Source: JBIQJD01 sp044507695
Lineage (GTDB): Bacteria > Bacteroidota > Ignavibacteria > Ignavibacteriales > Ignavibacteriaceae
Length of the DNA stretch: 64,000 nucleotides
Assembly: GCA_044507695.1 (NCBI GenBank)
Contig: JBIQJD010000010.1
Location: forward strand, 1-64,000
Reading direction: 5' to 3'
The notes beneath the pieces were generated by a model. That model made no database searches and had not been told where the DNA came from. It saw only the letters and a program-made list of their open reading frames with translations. The translations under genes were made by a program, and so were the position numbers. The stretch's first letter is position 1. Every line of letters starts with the position of its first letter. This document shows positions 48,001 to 56,654 of this stretch, one piece after another.

Positions 48001-48091
48001 TATGAAAATGCGGGCAAACAAAATAAATGCAAAATTTGAATTTAAAAATGATTCTGGTTTTGAAATTTATGTAAGTGGAAAAATGAATTAA
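45086..48091 (+). CDS. Two-component sensor histidine kinase with periplasmic propeller
   Basis: Signal peptide (residues 1-18), two seven-bladed propeller regions (about 25-650; repeated NLWIGT...GL motifs), a Y_Y_Y domain (about 690-765), a transmembrane helix (about 771-793) and a HisKA_3 dimerisation domain with phosphoacceptor His816 (DLHDDIGST), then HATPase_c (DDGSNF, GHGLKNMKMRA). It resembles the periplasmic half of glycan-sensing hybrid two-component systems, but here the kinase is classical and the receiver is a separate gene 70 bp downstream. Ligand unknown. Its neighbours are T9SS-exported hydrolases. Confidence 0.92.
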   Translation: MQKIIFLFLSLPAIIFAQNPQMRYEQISTAQGLSQASVKAIVQDYLGFMWFCTDDGLNKFDGYKCKVYGYNPNEPEGFQVNIITSVCEDAYNNLWVGTQGGGLYKYNREKDKFIYVEVDSGKADDYGKKIVSLFTSNNYLWIGTRESGIIRYNLKTEKVEDYINKDDGLSSNYISCITGDDKGNLWIGTSNDGINKLIYTQNNSINIKNYDKENLIFNIAVDKYGFIWYTTTSTIKKLNPTSGRIKTYNYSEKNAGAQERVFSLCINKKNGTIWAAASGGLLTYNPANDNFTSFDIDKKNNPLKLILRTLYIAGNNILWVGTINSGAFKINLSPEKFQNFLDMSQSGFSAPGLSILQDKDGFFWAGTFGNGLFQLDSNKNVLKNIYSDDSKKSYVFCLLDDNNNFIWYGTIFKGLFRYDKKTGAVKNYNSDNSSLNSDGISCLHLDEKNEIWVGTHAMGLFKYDKSTDDFVDMNSIYKISDKGITSVYSDSRGNLWIGTETSGLIRVNKKTGKIFNYKSSPENKKSLSHNFVMVIKEDSKKNLWVGTYSGGLNKFNYETESFTYYTTNEGLTNNSILAIEEDNKGSLWISTSNGISKFNPEKEIFTNYLNPDGLTHTEFVQNSSCISKTGEIIFGSIQGFTGFDPAKFSDVYIDYKIVITGFKIGNKLVSADDGLKIEKNITLADKINLNYRDNLFEFEFAALNYDVQQLIKYAYKMENFDNNWIITTPDKRFATYTNLDPGEYVFKVKAVDHSGNFSANEASVLVIISPPFWETWWFYSLIIIFIASIFYLIHKYKINKIFELERLRIRIASDLHDDIGSTLTKLALKADMIYQGHDLEEKNTSLKRISEMSREAVSTMSDIVWSIDSRNDSIENVINKMKDFTYEILSDKEIQAMFNVSGFDGVKKIPVEIRQNLFLILKEAVNNIAKHSNAKKVEIDFLLKGNDFDLAVKDDGSNFKEREFSVGHGLKNMKMRANKINAKFEFKNDSGFEIYVSGKMN

Positions 48092-48161
48092 AAAATATTA
48101 TATAATCCCATCGCATGAAAATGCTATTGTAAAAAAAATTTGAGATTATAAAGTTCATCTT

Positions 48162-48779
48162 ATGAAAAATATAGCAATTATTGAAGACGATATAGAACTG
48201 AGAGAGCTTTTGCAAAGATATTTAAATATTCAGCCTGAGTTTGATTGCACTATTGCAGTCGATTCTGTTGAAAAATTTTTAACTGTAGCCAAAGACGCTC
48301 CTCATGTGGTAATTTCTGACATTGGATTGCCCGGCATGTCAGGTATAGAAGGCTTAAAAATTATAAAACAAAAATTCCCCAAAACCGAAATTGTAATATT
48401 TACAGTTCATGATGATTCTGATTCTGTCTTTAATTCATTATGTAATGGAGCTTCCGGCTACTTGTTAAAGAATATGCAGATTGATCAGTTAAAAGATTCT
48501 ATAAATGTTTTAGGTAATGGAGGCTCGCCAATGTCTCCTGGTATTGCACGCCGCGTTATTGATTACTTCACGCCAAACAAAAAAGTAAAATCTCCATTAT
48601 CAGAAAGAGAAAAAGAAATCGTTCAGGGTTTGGTTGATGGGCTTAGCTATAAAATGATAGCAGACAAGCTTAATATTTCTATAGATACCGTGAGACAACA
48701 TATAAGAAATATTTACCGCAAGCTGAATGTAAATTGTAAAGCAGAAGTAATTTCAAAATCATTCCGTGGTGAAATATAA
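48162..48779 (+). CDS. NarL/LuxR-family response regulator
   Basis: Receiver domain (about 1-120) with acidic residues D10-D11, phosphoacceptor Asp53 (VVISDIGLPGMSG), conserved Thr in IFTVHDD and Lys in GYLLKNM, followed by a LuxR-type helix-turn-helix (about 145-205; LSEREKEIVQGLVDGLSYKMIA). Length 205 is typical. It is cotranscribed with the propeller kinase upstream and is the natural partner for a HisKA_3 kinase. Target genes unknown; adjacent T9SS cargo genes are candidates by position. Confidence 0.94.
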   Translation: MKNIAIIEDDIELRELLQRYLNIQPEFDCTIAVDSVEKFLTVAKDAPHVVISDIGLPGMSGIEGLKIIKQKFPKTEIVIFTVHDDSDSVFNSLCNGASGYLLKNMQIDQLKDSINVLGNGGSPMSPGIARRVIDYFTPNKKVKSPLSEREKEIVQGLVDGLSYKMIADKLNISIDTVRQHIRNIYRKLNVNCKAEVISKSFRGEI

Positions 48780-49100
48780 GCTGAGTTGTATAACATCTTT
48801 ATGCTATTGCAATGCTTTAAGCTGCATTTTATTTTGATAATGAAAACTAAATAAATAAAATTTTTGGAGCCGAAAAATTGTTTGGCTTTAATTGTATTGA
48901 CTCGCCTCCCCAAAAATAATTGATTGATTAAACCGTTGAAACGGTTGTAAAAATTGTTTGCCACTCATTAACCCATGGTTTAACCTGCGCAGGTTAAAAG
49001 AATATCTGTTTCAAATCATTTAACGGTTTATTACTGGTCGTGTTCAATTAGAGTGAAATTATTTACTCAATAATTATTAACATTAAAATCTGAGGTAATA
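48780..49100. repeat. Intergenic region with palindrome cluster
   Basis: The 321-bp gap contains three palindromes in 68 bp: AACCGTT-GA-AACGGTT (48931-48946), AACC-CAT-GGTT (48970-48980) and a perfect 20-bp palindrome TTTAACCTGCGCAGGTTAAA (48979-48998). This looks like a dispersed intergenic repeat unit of FCB genomes rather than a gene. The rest of the gap is AT-rich with nothing else recognised. Confidence 0.6.
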
Positions 49101-50354
49101 ATGAACCGGATTATTACAACTGCACTTTTTATTTCTTGTTTTTCCGCTTCCTCCTTTTCACAATGGTTTGAACAAAACAGCGGAACTACAGAAAATTTAA
49201 GAAACGTTTTTTTTATAGATGAAAATACCGGATGGGTTTCCGGAGACGATGGTGTAATACTAAAAACAACAGATTCAGGTGAAACATGGGTAAAAAAAGA
49301 AAGCGGAACCACAGATCAAATTACATCTATTCATTTCAGTAATAATGATTTTGGCTGGGCAATAATCAAATCACCCGAAAAAATAATTATCAGTACTGAT
49401 GGAGGCGAAATCTGGACAGACAGGAGTGTTCCAATCTCATTTCTTGAGGATGCATATTTTATTGATTCACAATCAGGCTGGGCAGTTGGTGGTGGAGATG
49501 CAGCCAATAAGTATTCCTTACTTAAGACTACCGATGGAGGCATTAATTGGATTGGTCAAGATTCATCTTCCGCTTATTTTTATAAAATTCAATTTGTATC
49601 AAGTCATACAGCTTTCATATCAGGAACATTCCCACTACAAAACATTGGAGAAATATTGAAAACATCGGATGATGGTACAACATGGGAATCCAACGTCCTT
49701 AGTGACTATTCTCAAATCACATCATTATATTTTATTGACGAAAATACAGGCTGGGTTACAGGTAATAAAGATATTAATAATGTTGCCAGGTTTTTGGTTT
49801 CAAAAACCACGGATGGAGGCAAAACATTTAATACTCAAAAAACTTTTTCAGATCAGTATACAGAATCAATTTATTTTGTAAGTTCTACACACGGCTGGGT
49901 AACTGGTAATTCATTACACTTCACTACTGATGGCGGAAGTAATTGGATTGAAACAGATCCGGGCGATATAATAATCAATGATATTTATTTTGTTTCAGAA
50001 ACTACCGGATGGATAATAGGTCTCGATGGAAAAATATTTAAAACTAATAACGGTGGAATAACTTCTGCAGAAGTTGAAAGTTTGATTCCAAATAATTTTT
50101 CGTTATCACAAAATTTTCCAAATCCGTTTAACCCGGTTACAAAAATAAATTTTGCAATTCCAATAAGTGAACATGTTACACTCAAGGTTTATGATATGCT
50201 TGGAAGTGAAGCAGCAACTTTGTTGAACGAAAGAAAATCTGCCGGTATATATTCAGTAGATTTTGATGGAAGCAAACTTACAAGCGGCATGTACTTTTAT
50301 ATTCTTTCAGCGGGGGATTTTTCAGAAACGCGTAAAATGATGTTATTAAAATAG
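49101..50354 (+). CDS. YCF48-like propeller protein with T9SS sorting domain
   Basis: Signal peptide (MNRIITTALFISCFSASSFSQ), a beta-propeller of repeated FIDENTGWVSGDDGVILKTTD-like units (Ycf48/photosystem assembly-like, about 25-330) and a T9SS tail starting QNFPNPFNPVTKINF. No enzyme motif. In this group such proteins are exported, possibly binding polymers or other surface proteins. It starts the second half of the cargo cluster. Confidence 0.85.
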   Translation: MNRIITTALFISCFSASSFSQWFEQNSGTTENLRNVFFIDENTGWVSGDDGVILKTTDSGETWVKKESGTTDQITSIHFSNNDFGWAIIKSPEKIIISTDGGEIWTDRSVPISFLEDAYFIDSQSGWAVGGGDAANKYSLLKTTDGGINWIGQDSSSAYFYKIQFVSSHTAFISGTFPLQNIGEILKTSDDGTTWESNVLSDYSQITSLYFIDENTGWVTGNKDINNVARFLVSKTTDGGKTFNTQKTFSDQYTESIYFVSSTHGWVTGNSLHFTTDGGSNWIETDPGDIIINDIYFVSETTGWIIGLDGKIFKTNNGGITSAEVESLIPNNFSLSQNFPNPFNPVTKINFAIPISEHVTLKVYDMLGSEAATLLNERKSAGIYSVDFDGSKLTSGMYFYILSAGDFSETRKMMLLK

Positions 50355-50371
50355 AAAGGTTATATAAACTG

Positions 50372-51769
50372 ATGAGTAAAATTATTCAAAGTATTATGGT
50401 ATGGGCGTTGATTACATTGACAATTAACGCTCAAACCTTGCAAGAAAAATTACAAGATAAGCTTGAATCTTTGCAGAAAGAGAAATCTCTATTTGGTATT
50501 TCTGCTTGTGTTATGCAGGGAGATCAGCTTATCTGGAGCGGCACAGCCGGCTATTCCAATCCTTTTACAAAAGATACTATTACTACTAACATGAATGGAG
50601 CCATTGGCAGTAATACGAAAATGATTACTTCATCAATTATACTGCAGCTTGTTGAGGAAGGTAAACTTTCATTAAATGATACAATAAGTAAATGGATTAC
50701 TCCATCTGCTAAAATAAAAAGTGAAATTACGGTTCGGCAATTATTAAATCATACAAGCGGAGTTGCAGATTACACAACTGATGCCTGGCTTGATTCTTTT
50801 AAAACAAATCCGGCACGAGGATGGACTACGGAGGAATTGATTGATTTATTTGTTGGCGCACCAGACTTTGATCCCGGAACTTCGTGGAAGTATTCAAACA
50901 CAGGTTACCTGCTGCTGGGTGAAATAATAGAGAAAATTGAGAATAAATCATACAGAGATGTTCTCTATGAAAGAATAATAAATCCTCTAGGTTTATCAAC
51001 AATGTACACTCCAATTGAAGATGAGCCCACGGGGCCTGTTTTAACGCCCTGGTTTGATATTGATGACGATGGTGATCAGGATAACATGGATGAATATTCA
51101 TTAATGGCAATGCATACAAGCGGCGGCGCGGCTGGTTATATCTATTCCACTCCGGTAGAACTTGCAAAGTTTTTGCACAAGTTATTTTCAAAAGAAATTA
51201 TAAATCAATCTTCCTTAGACCAAATGATAAATACTGTTCCGGCAAGTTCCACTTATGATTACGGACTGGGTATAGCTAAATTCAAAATTTTTAACAGAAC
51301 ATATTACGGGCACAGCGGCCAGTATATCGGTTATTTAAGTTTGTCTGCTTATCAACCGGAAACAGCAATATGCGTAATACTTTTACTGAATTTAACTTAT
51401 GCAGATTTATATGGAGTTGGTAAAGAAATTACGGAATTAGCTTTTAATGAAATTGTAACTTCAATTGAAGAAGAGCAAAATTTAATTAGTGATTTTTCTT
51501 TATCACAAAATTATCCTAACCCGTTTAATCCCACAACCAAAATAAATTTTAGAATTCCAACTTCCGATCTTTACGAAAGAGGTGAGTTCGTTACTTTAAA
51601 AGTCTACGATGTTCTTGGAAATGAAATTGCAACGCTTGTTAATGAAGAAAAATCTGCGGGAACTTATACAATAGAATTTGATGGAAGCGGATTAACAAGT
51701 GGAATGTACATTTACAGAATTTCCGCCGGCAATTTTTCAGAGACACGTAAGATGATATTTCTAAAATAA
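50372..51769 (+). CDS. Serine hydrolase of beta-lactamase/DD-peptidase fold with T9SS tail
   Basis: Signal peptide (about 1-20), then a beta-lactamase-fold domain with the S-x-x-K motif at S80-N-T-K83, Y-x-N at Y174-S-N176 and a H-x-G motif at H314-S-G316, as in class C/EstB-like or D-aminopeptidase enzymes. The C-terminal T9SS domain begins QNYPNPFNPTTKINF. It follows the YCF48-like gene by 17 bp, so they are likely cotranscribed. It acts outside the cell; substrate could be an ester, peptide or peptidoglycan fragment. Confidence 0.87.
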   Translation: MSKIIQSIMVWALITLTINAQTLQEKLQDKLESLQKEKSLFGISACVMQGDQLIWSGTAGYSNPFTKDTITTNMNGAIGSNTKMITSSIILQLVEEGKLSLNDTISKWITPSAKIKSEITVRQLLNHTSGVADYTTDAWLDSFKTNPARGWTTEELIDLFVGAPDFDPGTSWKYSNTGYLLLGEIIEKIENKSYRDVLYERIINPLGLSTMYTPIEDEPTGPVLTPWFDIDDDGDQDNMDEYSLMAMHTSGGAAGYIYSTPVELAKFLHKLFSKEIINQSSLDQMINTVPASSTYDYGLGIAKFKIFNRTYYGHSGQYIGYLSLSAYQPETAICVILLLNLTYADLYGVGKEITELAFNEIVTSIEEEQNLISDFSLSQNYPNPFNPTTKINFRIPTSDLYERGEFVTLKVYDVLGNEIATLVNEEKSAGTYTIEFDGSGLTSGMYIYRISAGNFSETRKMIFLK

Positions 51770-51822
51770 TTCCGCTTTCTATAAAAAAATTGATAAATTC
51801 ATTTTAACTAACTATAACCGAT

Positions 51823-51830
51823 TAATTTTG
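51823..51830 (+). promoter_or_regulatory. TAATTTTG motif overlapping the next gene's TTG
   Basis: A TAnnTTTG match whose last three bases are the TTG used here as the start of the following gene. Either this is a chance match, or the following gene's start is misplaced. Confidence 0.25.
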
Positions 51831-52277
51831 CTTTATAAAATAATTAACCTGCTATTAATTTTATTTTTTGCTGCTGCATTAACAGGATGTTCTTCATCAA
51901 AAAATTGCACACCAGAAGAGAATTTTCAAATTGATTTTTATTCGTCTGGCGGATTTACAAGTATTACAAATGGGATTACAATAGATTGCGTTGGATTGGT
52001 AAAATCATGGCAGGTGAATAACGGAAACGAGAAAATTTTTAGGGACAGTTTAAAGCTTGAAGATTCTACATTCAACGCTATTCACAGGCTTCTAAACGAT
52101 AATGCATGGTTAACATATAAAAATGATTTTAGGGGAAATGTTACAACTTACTTGCATATTAAATTAAAAAATCAGACAAATGAAATTTCATTTAACAGCT
52201 TTGATCTTCCCTTAAATATGCCTGCATCTTTAACTGAACTGATTACTATTATAAAATCTATAAGATTTAAAGAGTAA
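51828..52277 (+). CDS. Small lipoprotein, unknown function
   Basis: A 149-residue protein with a hydrophobic leader and lipobox LTGC (about residues 18-21) followed by SSSKNC, so a lipid-anchored cell-envelope protein. The first start is TTG; no ATG precedes the signal. No domain recognised; the remainder is beta-rich. It ends 20 bp before the M4 protease gene and may act with it. Confidence 0.6.
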   Translation: MLYKIINLLLILFFAAALTGCSSSKNCTPEENFQIDFYSSGGFTSITNGITIDCVGLVKSWQVNNGNEKIFRDSLKLEDSTFNAIHRLLNDNAWLTYKNDFRGNVTTYLHIKLKNQTNEISFNSFDLPLNMPASLTELITIIKSIRFKE

Positions 52278-52297
52278 TTTATTAGGAGATAATATCA

Positions 52298-55200
52298 ATG
52301 AAAATTATTTTAACGCTTTTTACGTTTGCTGCAATTTCTATTTTGCCTCTGCATGCTCAGCAAAAGAATTTTAAAAATCTAAAGAAAATTCCAATCCCTA
52401 TAAATAAATCTAACGGCAAGACTGAAACTGTTACAGCTATTAAACATCAGTTAAATAATGCAGCTAAAAAAATCAAAACAAATTTATTAAAGAAAAATAT
52501 TATTCCCGTTAAAAAGGAAAGCGATAAATCTATTAATCTTATAGATATTTTAAAAAGAAGAACGGACGAGCCGCAAGCATTTTCAGGAGTTAAAAACATT
52601 ACATGGAATAATAATTTTAATACTCCGCGTTTTTTTAATAATGAAATTAATTTAAGTGAAAAATTATCCGTTATCGCTTCTGAATCATCAATGAAAAAGG
52701 AAGCTTTAAATTTTCTTATTGAAAAGAAAAGCATTTTAAAATTAGATCATCCTGAAAAAGAATTATTATTAAAGGGCATTAATAAAGATAATCTTGGAAT
52801 GACTCACATAAAATATAAGCAGCAATACCTTGGGCTGGATATTTGGGGAAAAGAAATTGTAGTTCATTTAGATAAGTTTGGAAATGTAAAAACTTTTAAT
52901 GGGGAATTCTCGCAATCACCCAAAGAAATAAAAAATGTTTCAGAAGGTATCAGCAGCGCTTCGGCTGTTTCTATTGCAAAAAATAATTTGAGTAAAATCA
53001 TACCCATTTTAGCGCTTTCTAATGAAATGAAAAAAATACTTGAATATGAAGGACCTTCTTCACAAAAAATAATTTGGCATGATAAACACAATAAACCGCA
53101 TCTTGTTTGGTGGGTAAAAATAAGATCAGATGTGAAGAATAATTGGTACTATTTTGTTGATGCAAAAACCGGAGAGATACTTCATTCATATAACAACACA
53201 AATTCTGATGGTCCTTCAATAGGTAGCGGCTATGATTTGTTGGGAGAGTTGCATAATGTTGGAACTTATCAGGTTGGCTCTGATTATTATTTAATGGATG
53301 CTGCTCAACCCATGTTTAATGCAGAAAATAATGTAATACCAAATAAGCCTACCGGAGTAATTGCAACCTATAATTACCTATCTACAGAAGACGGAAGCAA
53401 CTCTTTTAATTATTTTACTTCACAAAATAATTTTTGGGAAGATTCCTCTTCAGTTTCTGCACATGTTAACGCTGTATTAACTTACAATTATTTTCTTAAT
53501 GAACATGGACGAAATTCACTTGACGATAACGGAATGACGATAAGATCATTTGTTCATTATACTGAATTTGGAAGACCGGTTGACAATGCATTTTGGAATG
53601 GCAAATTTATTCTATACGGAGATGGAGGCATGGTTTTTACTCCGACCGCTGCAGGCATTGATGTTGCAGGACATGAGCTTGCACATGGAGTGACAACATA
53701 TTCTGCATGCCTTTTATATGAAGGGCAATCCGGCGCGCTTAATGAATCATTTTCAGATGTTTTTGGCGTTTTAATTGATACTTTAAACTGGACAATTGGC
53801 GAACAAATTATAAATCCTGAAATTTTTGTTTCAGGAGCAGCGAGAGATTTATCTGATCCTCATAATGGTGTTAATAAAGGCGAGCCCGGCTGGCAGCCAA
53901 AGACAATGAGCGAGTTTCTTTATACAACCCAGGATCATGGCGGAGTTCATGGAAATAGCGGTATTCCTAATCATGCTTTTTATTTAACCGCAATTAAAAC
54001 CGGAAGAAAAAATGCCGGTAAAATTTGGTATAGGGCGTTAACAAATTATCTTACCAGCAATTCTCAATTTATTGATGCAAGACTTTTAACGATTCAATCT
54101 GCTGTAGATTTATTTGGTGAAGAAAGTTTTGAAGTTGAATCAGTTAAGGCCGCTTGGGATGCTGTAGAAGTTTTTGACGGCGATGGAAGTAACCCGCCTC
54201 CGCCTTCTGAATTAAATGGAGAAGAATGGGTATTGATAACCAACACCGATTCTCTGGATTTTAACACCCTATATATGGCTTCACCATTTGTTCAATCTCC
54301 TGCACTATTAAAACTTTCAACAACAAAAGTATTCAACCGTCCTGCAGTTTCTGATGCTTCAGGAGTTGTACTTTTTATAGATGATGAACATAATTTAAGA
54401 ATGCTTTCTGCAGATCCTGAAAACCCCGGAGAAACAGTTATAGATTCAAGCGGAATTTGGTTTAGTGTTGCAATCGGTCCAGGCTTAAGCAGCATTGCGC
54501 TTACATCAATTTATGCTGATACCACAATTTATTATTATGATTTTATTGCCGATAGTTCAACTGAATTTAAAATTACTTCTCCTTCGTTTGATTTTGAAAA
54601 TACATCATCAGCAGCTTATGCCGATGCTATGTCTTTCAGCTATGATGGAAAAACCATTTTATTTGATTCATACAATGAAATTATTTCTGTTACCGGGGAT
54701 ATAATTGGCTCATGGAACATAAATGTTCTGGATATATCGAACGGAAAAATTTATAATGCCTTACCTCCATTACCAGATGGAACAAGCGCAGGCAATCCGT
54801 CTTTTTCAAAAACTTCAAGCTACCGTTTTACTTTTGATTTTGTTGATACAAATTACTACAAGATTTTTACGGCAGATATATATCATAATATAGTAACAGC
54901 AGCTATTAATGATAATACTACATTAGGATTTCCATCGTATTCTGCAGATGACAGGGCATTGATCTATAGATTTAACGATTTTCTTGCTACTCAAAAATTA
55001 TCCCCTGATTTTATGACTCCGGAAAGCCCGCTGCAATATTACATGGAAAACGCAACCTATCCTGTTTGGTTTGTAATTGGTAACAGAGTTACTGATGTAA
55101 AAGATGATAACAACCAAATGCCGCAAGAGTTTTTATTATATCAAAATTATCCAAACCCGTTTAACCCAACTACAAAAATAAAATTCTCTCTTCCCCTCGC

Positions 55201-55429
55201 GTCTGAGGAGAGGGGCATTTTGCCTGCCGAAAGACATGGAGGTGAGGTTGTGTCTTTAAAAGTTTACGATATACTTGGGAATGAAATTGCAACACTAATT
55301 AACGAAGTTAAGCCAGCAGGCGAATATGAAATTGAATTTAATGCAAAAAATTTAAGCAGCGGAATGTATTTCTATAAACTAAAAGCCGGCAATTATTCTC
55401 AAACACGGAAGATGATGCTTTTAAAATAA
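52298..55429 (+). CDS. M4 thermolysin-like metalloprotease with T9SS sorting domain
   Basis: Signal peptide (MKIILTLFTFAAISILPLHAQ), FTP/propeptide region (about 100-290), catalytic domain with H459-E-L-A-H463 and the third zinc ligand E483, spaced as in thermolysin. A middle TolB-like beta-propeller-like part (about 640-930) follows, and the T9SS tail starts QNYPNPFNPTTKIKF. The sorting domain has an extra loop of about 15 residues compared with its neighbours. Good SD TAGGAGAT precedes the ATG. It is a secreted protease. Confidence 0.93.
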   Translation: MKIILTLFTFAAISILPLHAQQKNFKNLKKIPIPINKSNGKTETVTAIKHQLNNAAKKIKTNLLKKNIIPVKKESDKSINLIDILKRRTDEPQAFSGVKNITWNNNFNTPRFFNNEINLSEKLSVIASESSMKKEALNFLIEKKSILKLDHPEKELLLKGINKDNLGMTHIKYKQQYLGLDIWGKEIVVHLDKFGNVKTFNGEFSQSPKEIKNVSEGISSASAVSIAKNNLSKIIPILALSNEMKKILEYEGPSSQKIIWHDKHNKPHLVWWVKIRSDVKNNWYYFVDAKTGEILHSYNNTNSDGPSIGSGYDLLGELHNVGTYQVGSDYYLMDAAQPMFNAENNVIPNKPTGVIATYNYLSTEDGSNSFNYFTSQNNFWEDSSSVSAHVNAVLTYNYFLNEHGRNSLDDNGMTIRSFVHYTEFGRPVDNAFWNGKFILYGDGGMVFTPTAAGIDVAGHELAHGVTTYSACLLYEGQSGALNESFSDVFGVLIDTLNWTIGEQIINPEIFVSGAARDLSDPHNGVNKGEPGWQPKTMSEFLYTTQDHGGVHGNSGIPNHAFYLTAIKTGRKNAGKIWYRALTNYLTSNSQFIDARLLTIQSAVDLFGEESFEVESVKAAWDAVEVFDGDGSNPPPPSELNGEEWVLITNTDSLDFNTLYMASPFVQSPALLKLSTTKVFNRPAVSDASGVVLFIDDEHNLRMLSADPENPGETVIDSSGIWFSVAIGPGLSSIALTSIYADTTIYYYDFIADSSTEFKITSPSFDFENTSSAAYADAMSFSYDGKTILFDSYNEIISVTGDIIGSWNINVLDISNGKIYNALPPLPDGTSAGNPSFSKTSSYRFTFDFVDTNYYKIFTADIYHNIVTAAINDNTTLGFPSYSADDRALIYRFNDFLATQKLSPDFMTPESPLQYYMENATYPVWFVIGNRVTDVKDDNNQMPQEFLLYQNYPNPFNPTTKIKFSLPLASEERGILPAERHGGEVVSLKVYDILGNEIATLINEVKPAGEYEIEFNAKNLSSGMYFYKLKAGNYSQTRKMMLLK

Positions 55430-55505
55430 AAAGGATAAGCCGTTCATTATGATAAAAATTATAGGTAGTATTTATCTAACGACTAAATACTAAATATTTC
55501 TTTGA

Positions 55506-56477
55506 TCAGCTCATCAAAGCCGCAATTGCGGCGGTATTAACAATATCATCAACGCTGCAGCCGCGGCTCAAATCGAAATACGATTTTTTTAATCCCTGTA
55601 CAATGGGGCCAACAGCTTCAGCTTTGCCCAATCTTTGTGCAATTTTATAACCAATGTTTCCGGCGTTTAAATCAGGAAAAATTAAAACATTAGCTCTTCC
55701 CGCAACATCACTGCCGGGTGCTTTTTTCTTCCCAATTGATTCTACAATTGCTGCATCAAACTGAAGTTCACCATCAACTATTAAATCACTTCGTTTTTCC
55801 TGAACTATCCTTAAAGCGTTTCTAACTTTATCAATCAATTCATGTTCTGCACTGCCTTTGGTTGAAAATGAAAGCATTGCAATATATGGTTCTTCATTCA
55901 ACAATCTTCTGTGATTATCCGCTGAAGAGATTGTAATATCCGCAAGTTGATTTGCATCCGGATTTGGTACAACAGCACAATCAGCAAACGTGTATGTTTT
56001 CTCCGGAAAGATCATCAGGAAGAAACTGGAAACAGTTGAAATACCTTCCGGCATTCCCACGCATTGAAGTCCGGCCCGCAGCACATCACCTGTTGAAGCA
56101 GTTGAACCTGCAACACTGCCATCTGCCATGTTTTCACGGACAAGCATTGCGCCAAAAAAAAGATCACGCTTCATTGTCTCGCGTGCTTGTTCAATTGTTA
56201 CACCTTTTTTCTTGCGCAGATTAAAATAGATATTTGAAAAATCTCCCAGCTTCTCAGATTTTTCCGGATCAATAATACGTATTCCATTTAATGATACTCC
56301 GAGATCCGAAGCTTTTGTTCTGATCTGCTCTTCATTTCCAATTGTAATTATTGATGCTATATTTTGATTAGTTAAAATTTCCGCTGCCTGCAATACGCGT
56401 GGATCGTGTGATTCCGGCAAGACAATCGTTTTTTTCCTTTGTGCAGCTTTTTGTTTGATTTGTTCTAATATTTCCAC
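55506..56477 (-). CDS. pta: Phosphate acetyltransferase
   Basis: Converts acetyl-CoA and phosphate to acetyl-phosphate. At 323 residues it is the short, single-domain PTA_PTB form without the N-terminal DRTGG/P-loop domains of E. coli Pta. The VLPESHDPRVLQAAEIL, VRENMADGSVAG and VADADVVPNPD-type segments (here CAVVPNPDANQLADI) are family motifs. Acetate kinase is not in this window. Confidence 0.92.
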   Translation of the reverse strand: MEILEQIKQKAAQRKKTIVLPESHDPRVLQAAEILTNQNIASIITIGNEEQIRTKASDLGVSLNGIRIIDPEKSEKLGDFSNIYFNLRKKKGVTIEQARETMKRDLFFGAMLVRENMADGSVAGSTASTGDVLRAGLQCVGMPEGISTVSSFFLMIFPEKTYTFADCAVVPNPDANQLADITISSADNHRRLLNEEPYIAMLSFSTKGSAEHELIDKVRNALRIVQEKRSDLIVDGELQFDAAIVESIGKKKAPGSDVAGRANVLIFPDLNAGNIGYKIAQRLGKAEAVGPIVQGLKKSYFDLSRGCSVDDIVNTAAIAALMS

Positions 56478-56654
56478 ATCTCCTCCTGAATTTTAGTATT
56501 TCATTCATCAAACTTATGTATTTTTTAAGATTAAAAGATAATTTCTTTACTTAATTGAATAATTATTTTTATCTGCCTGTAACCGGGATTTGTCCGGGGC
56601 ATTTTTCGTTGATTTTTGATTACAAAACCAATAGATTCACACTCTTATTTTTAT

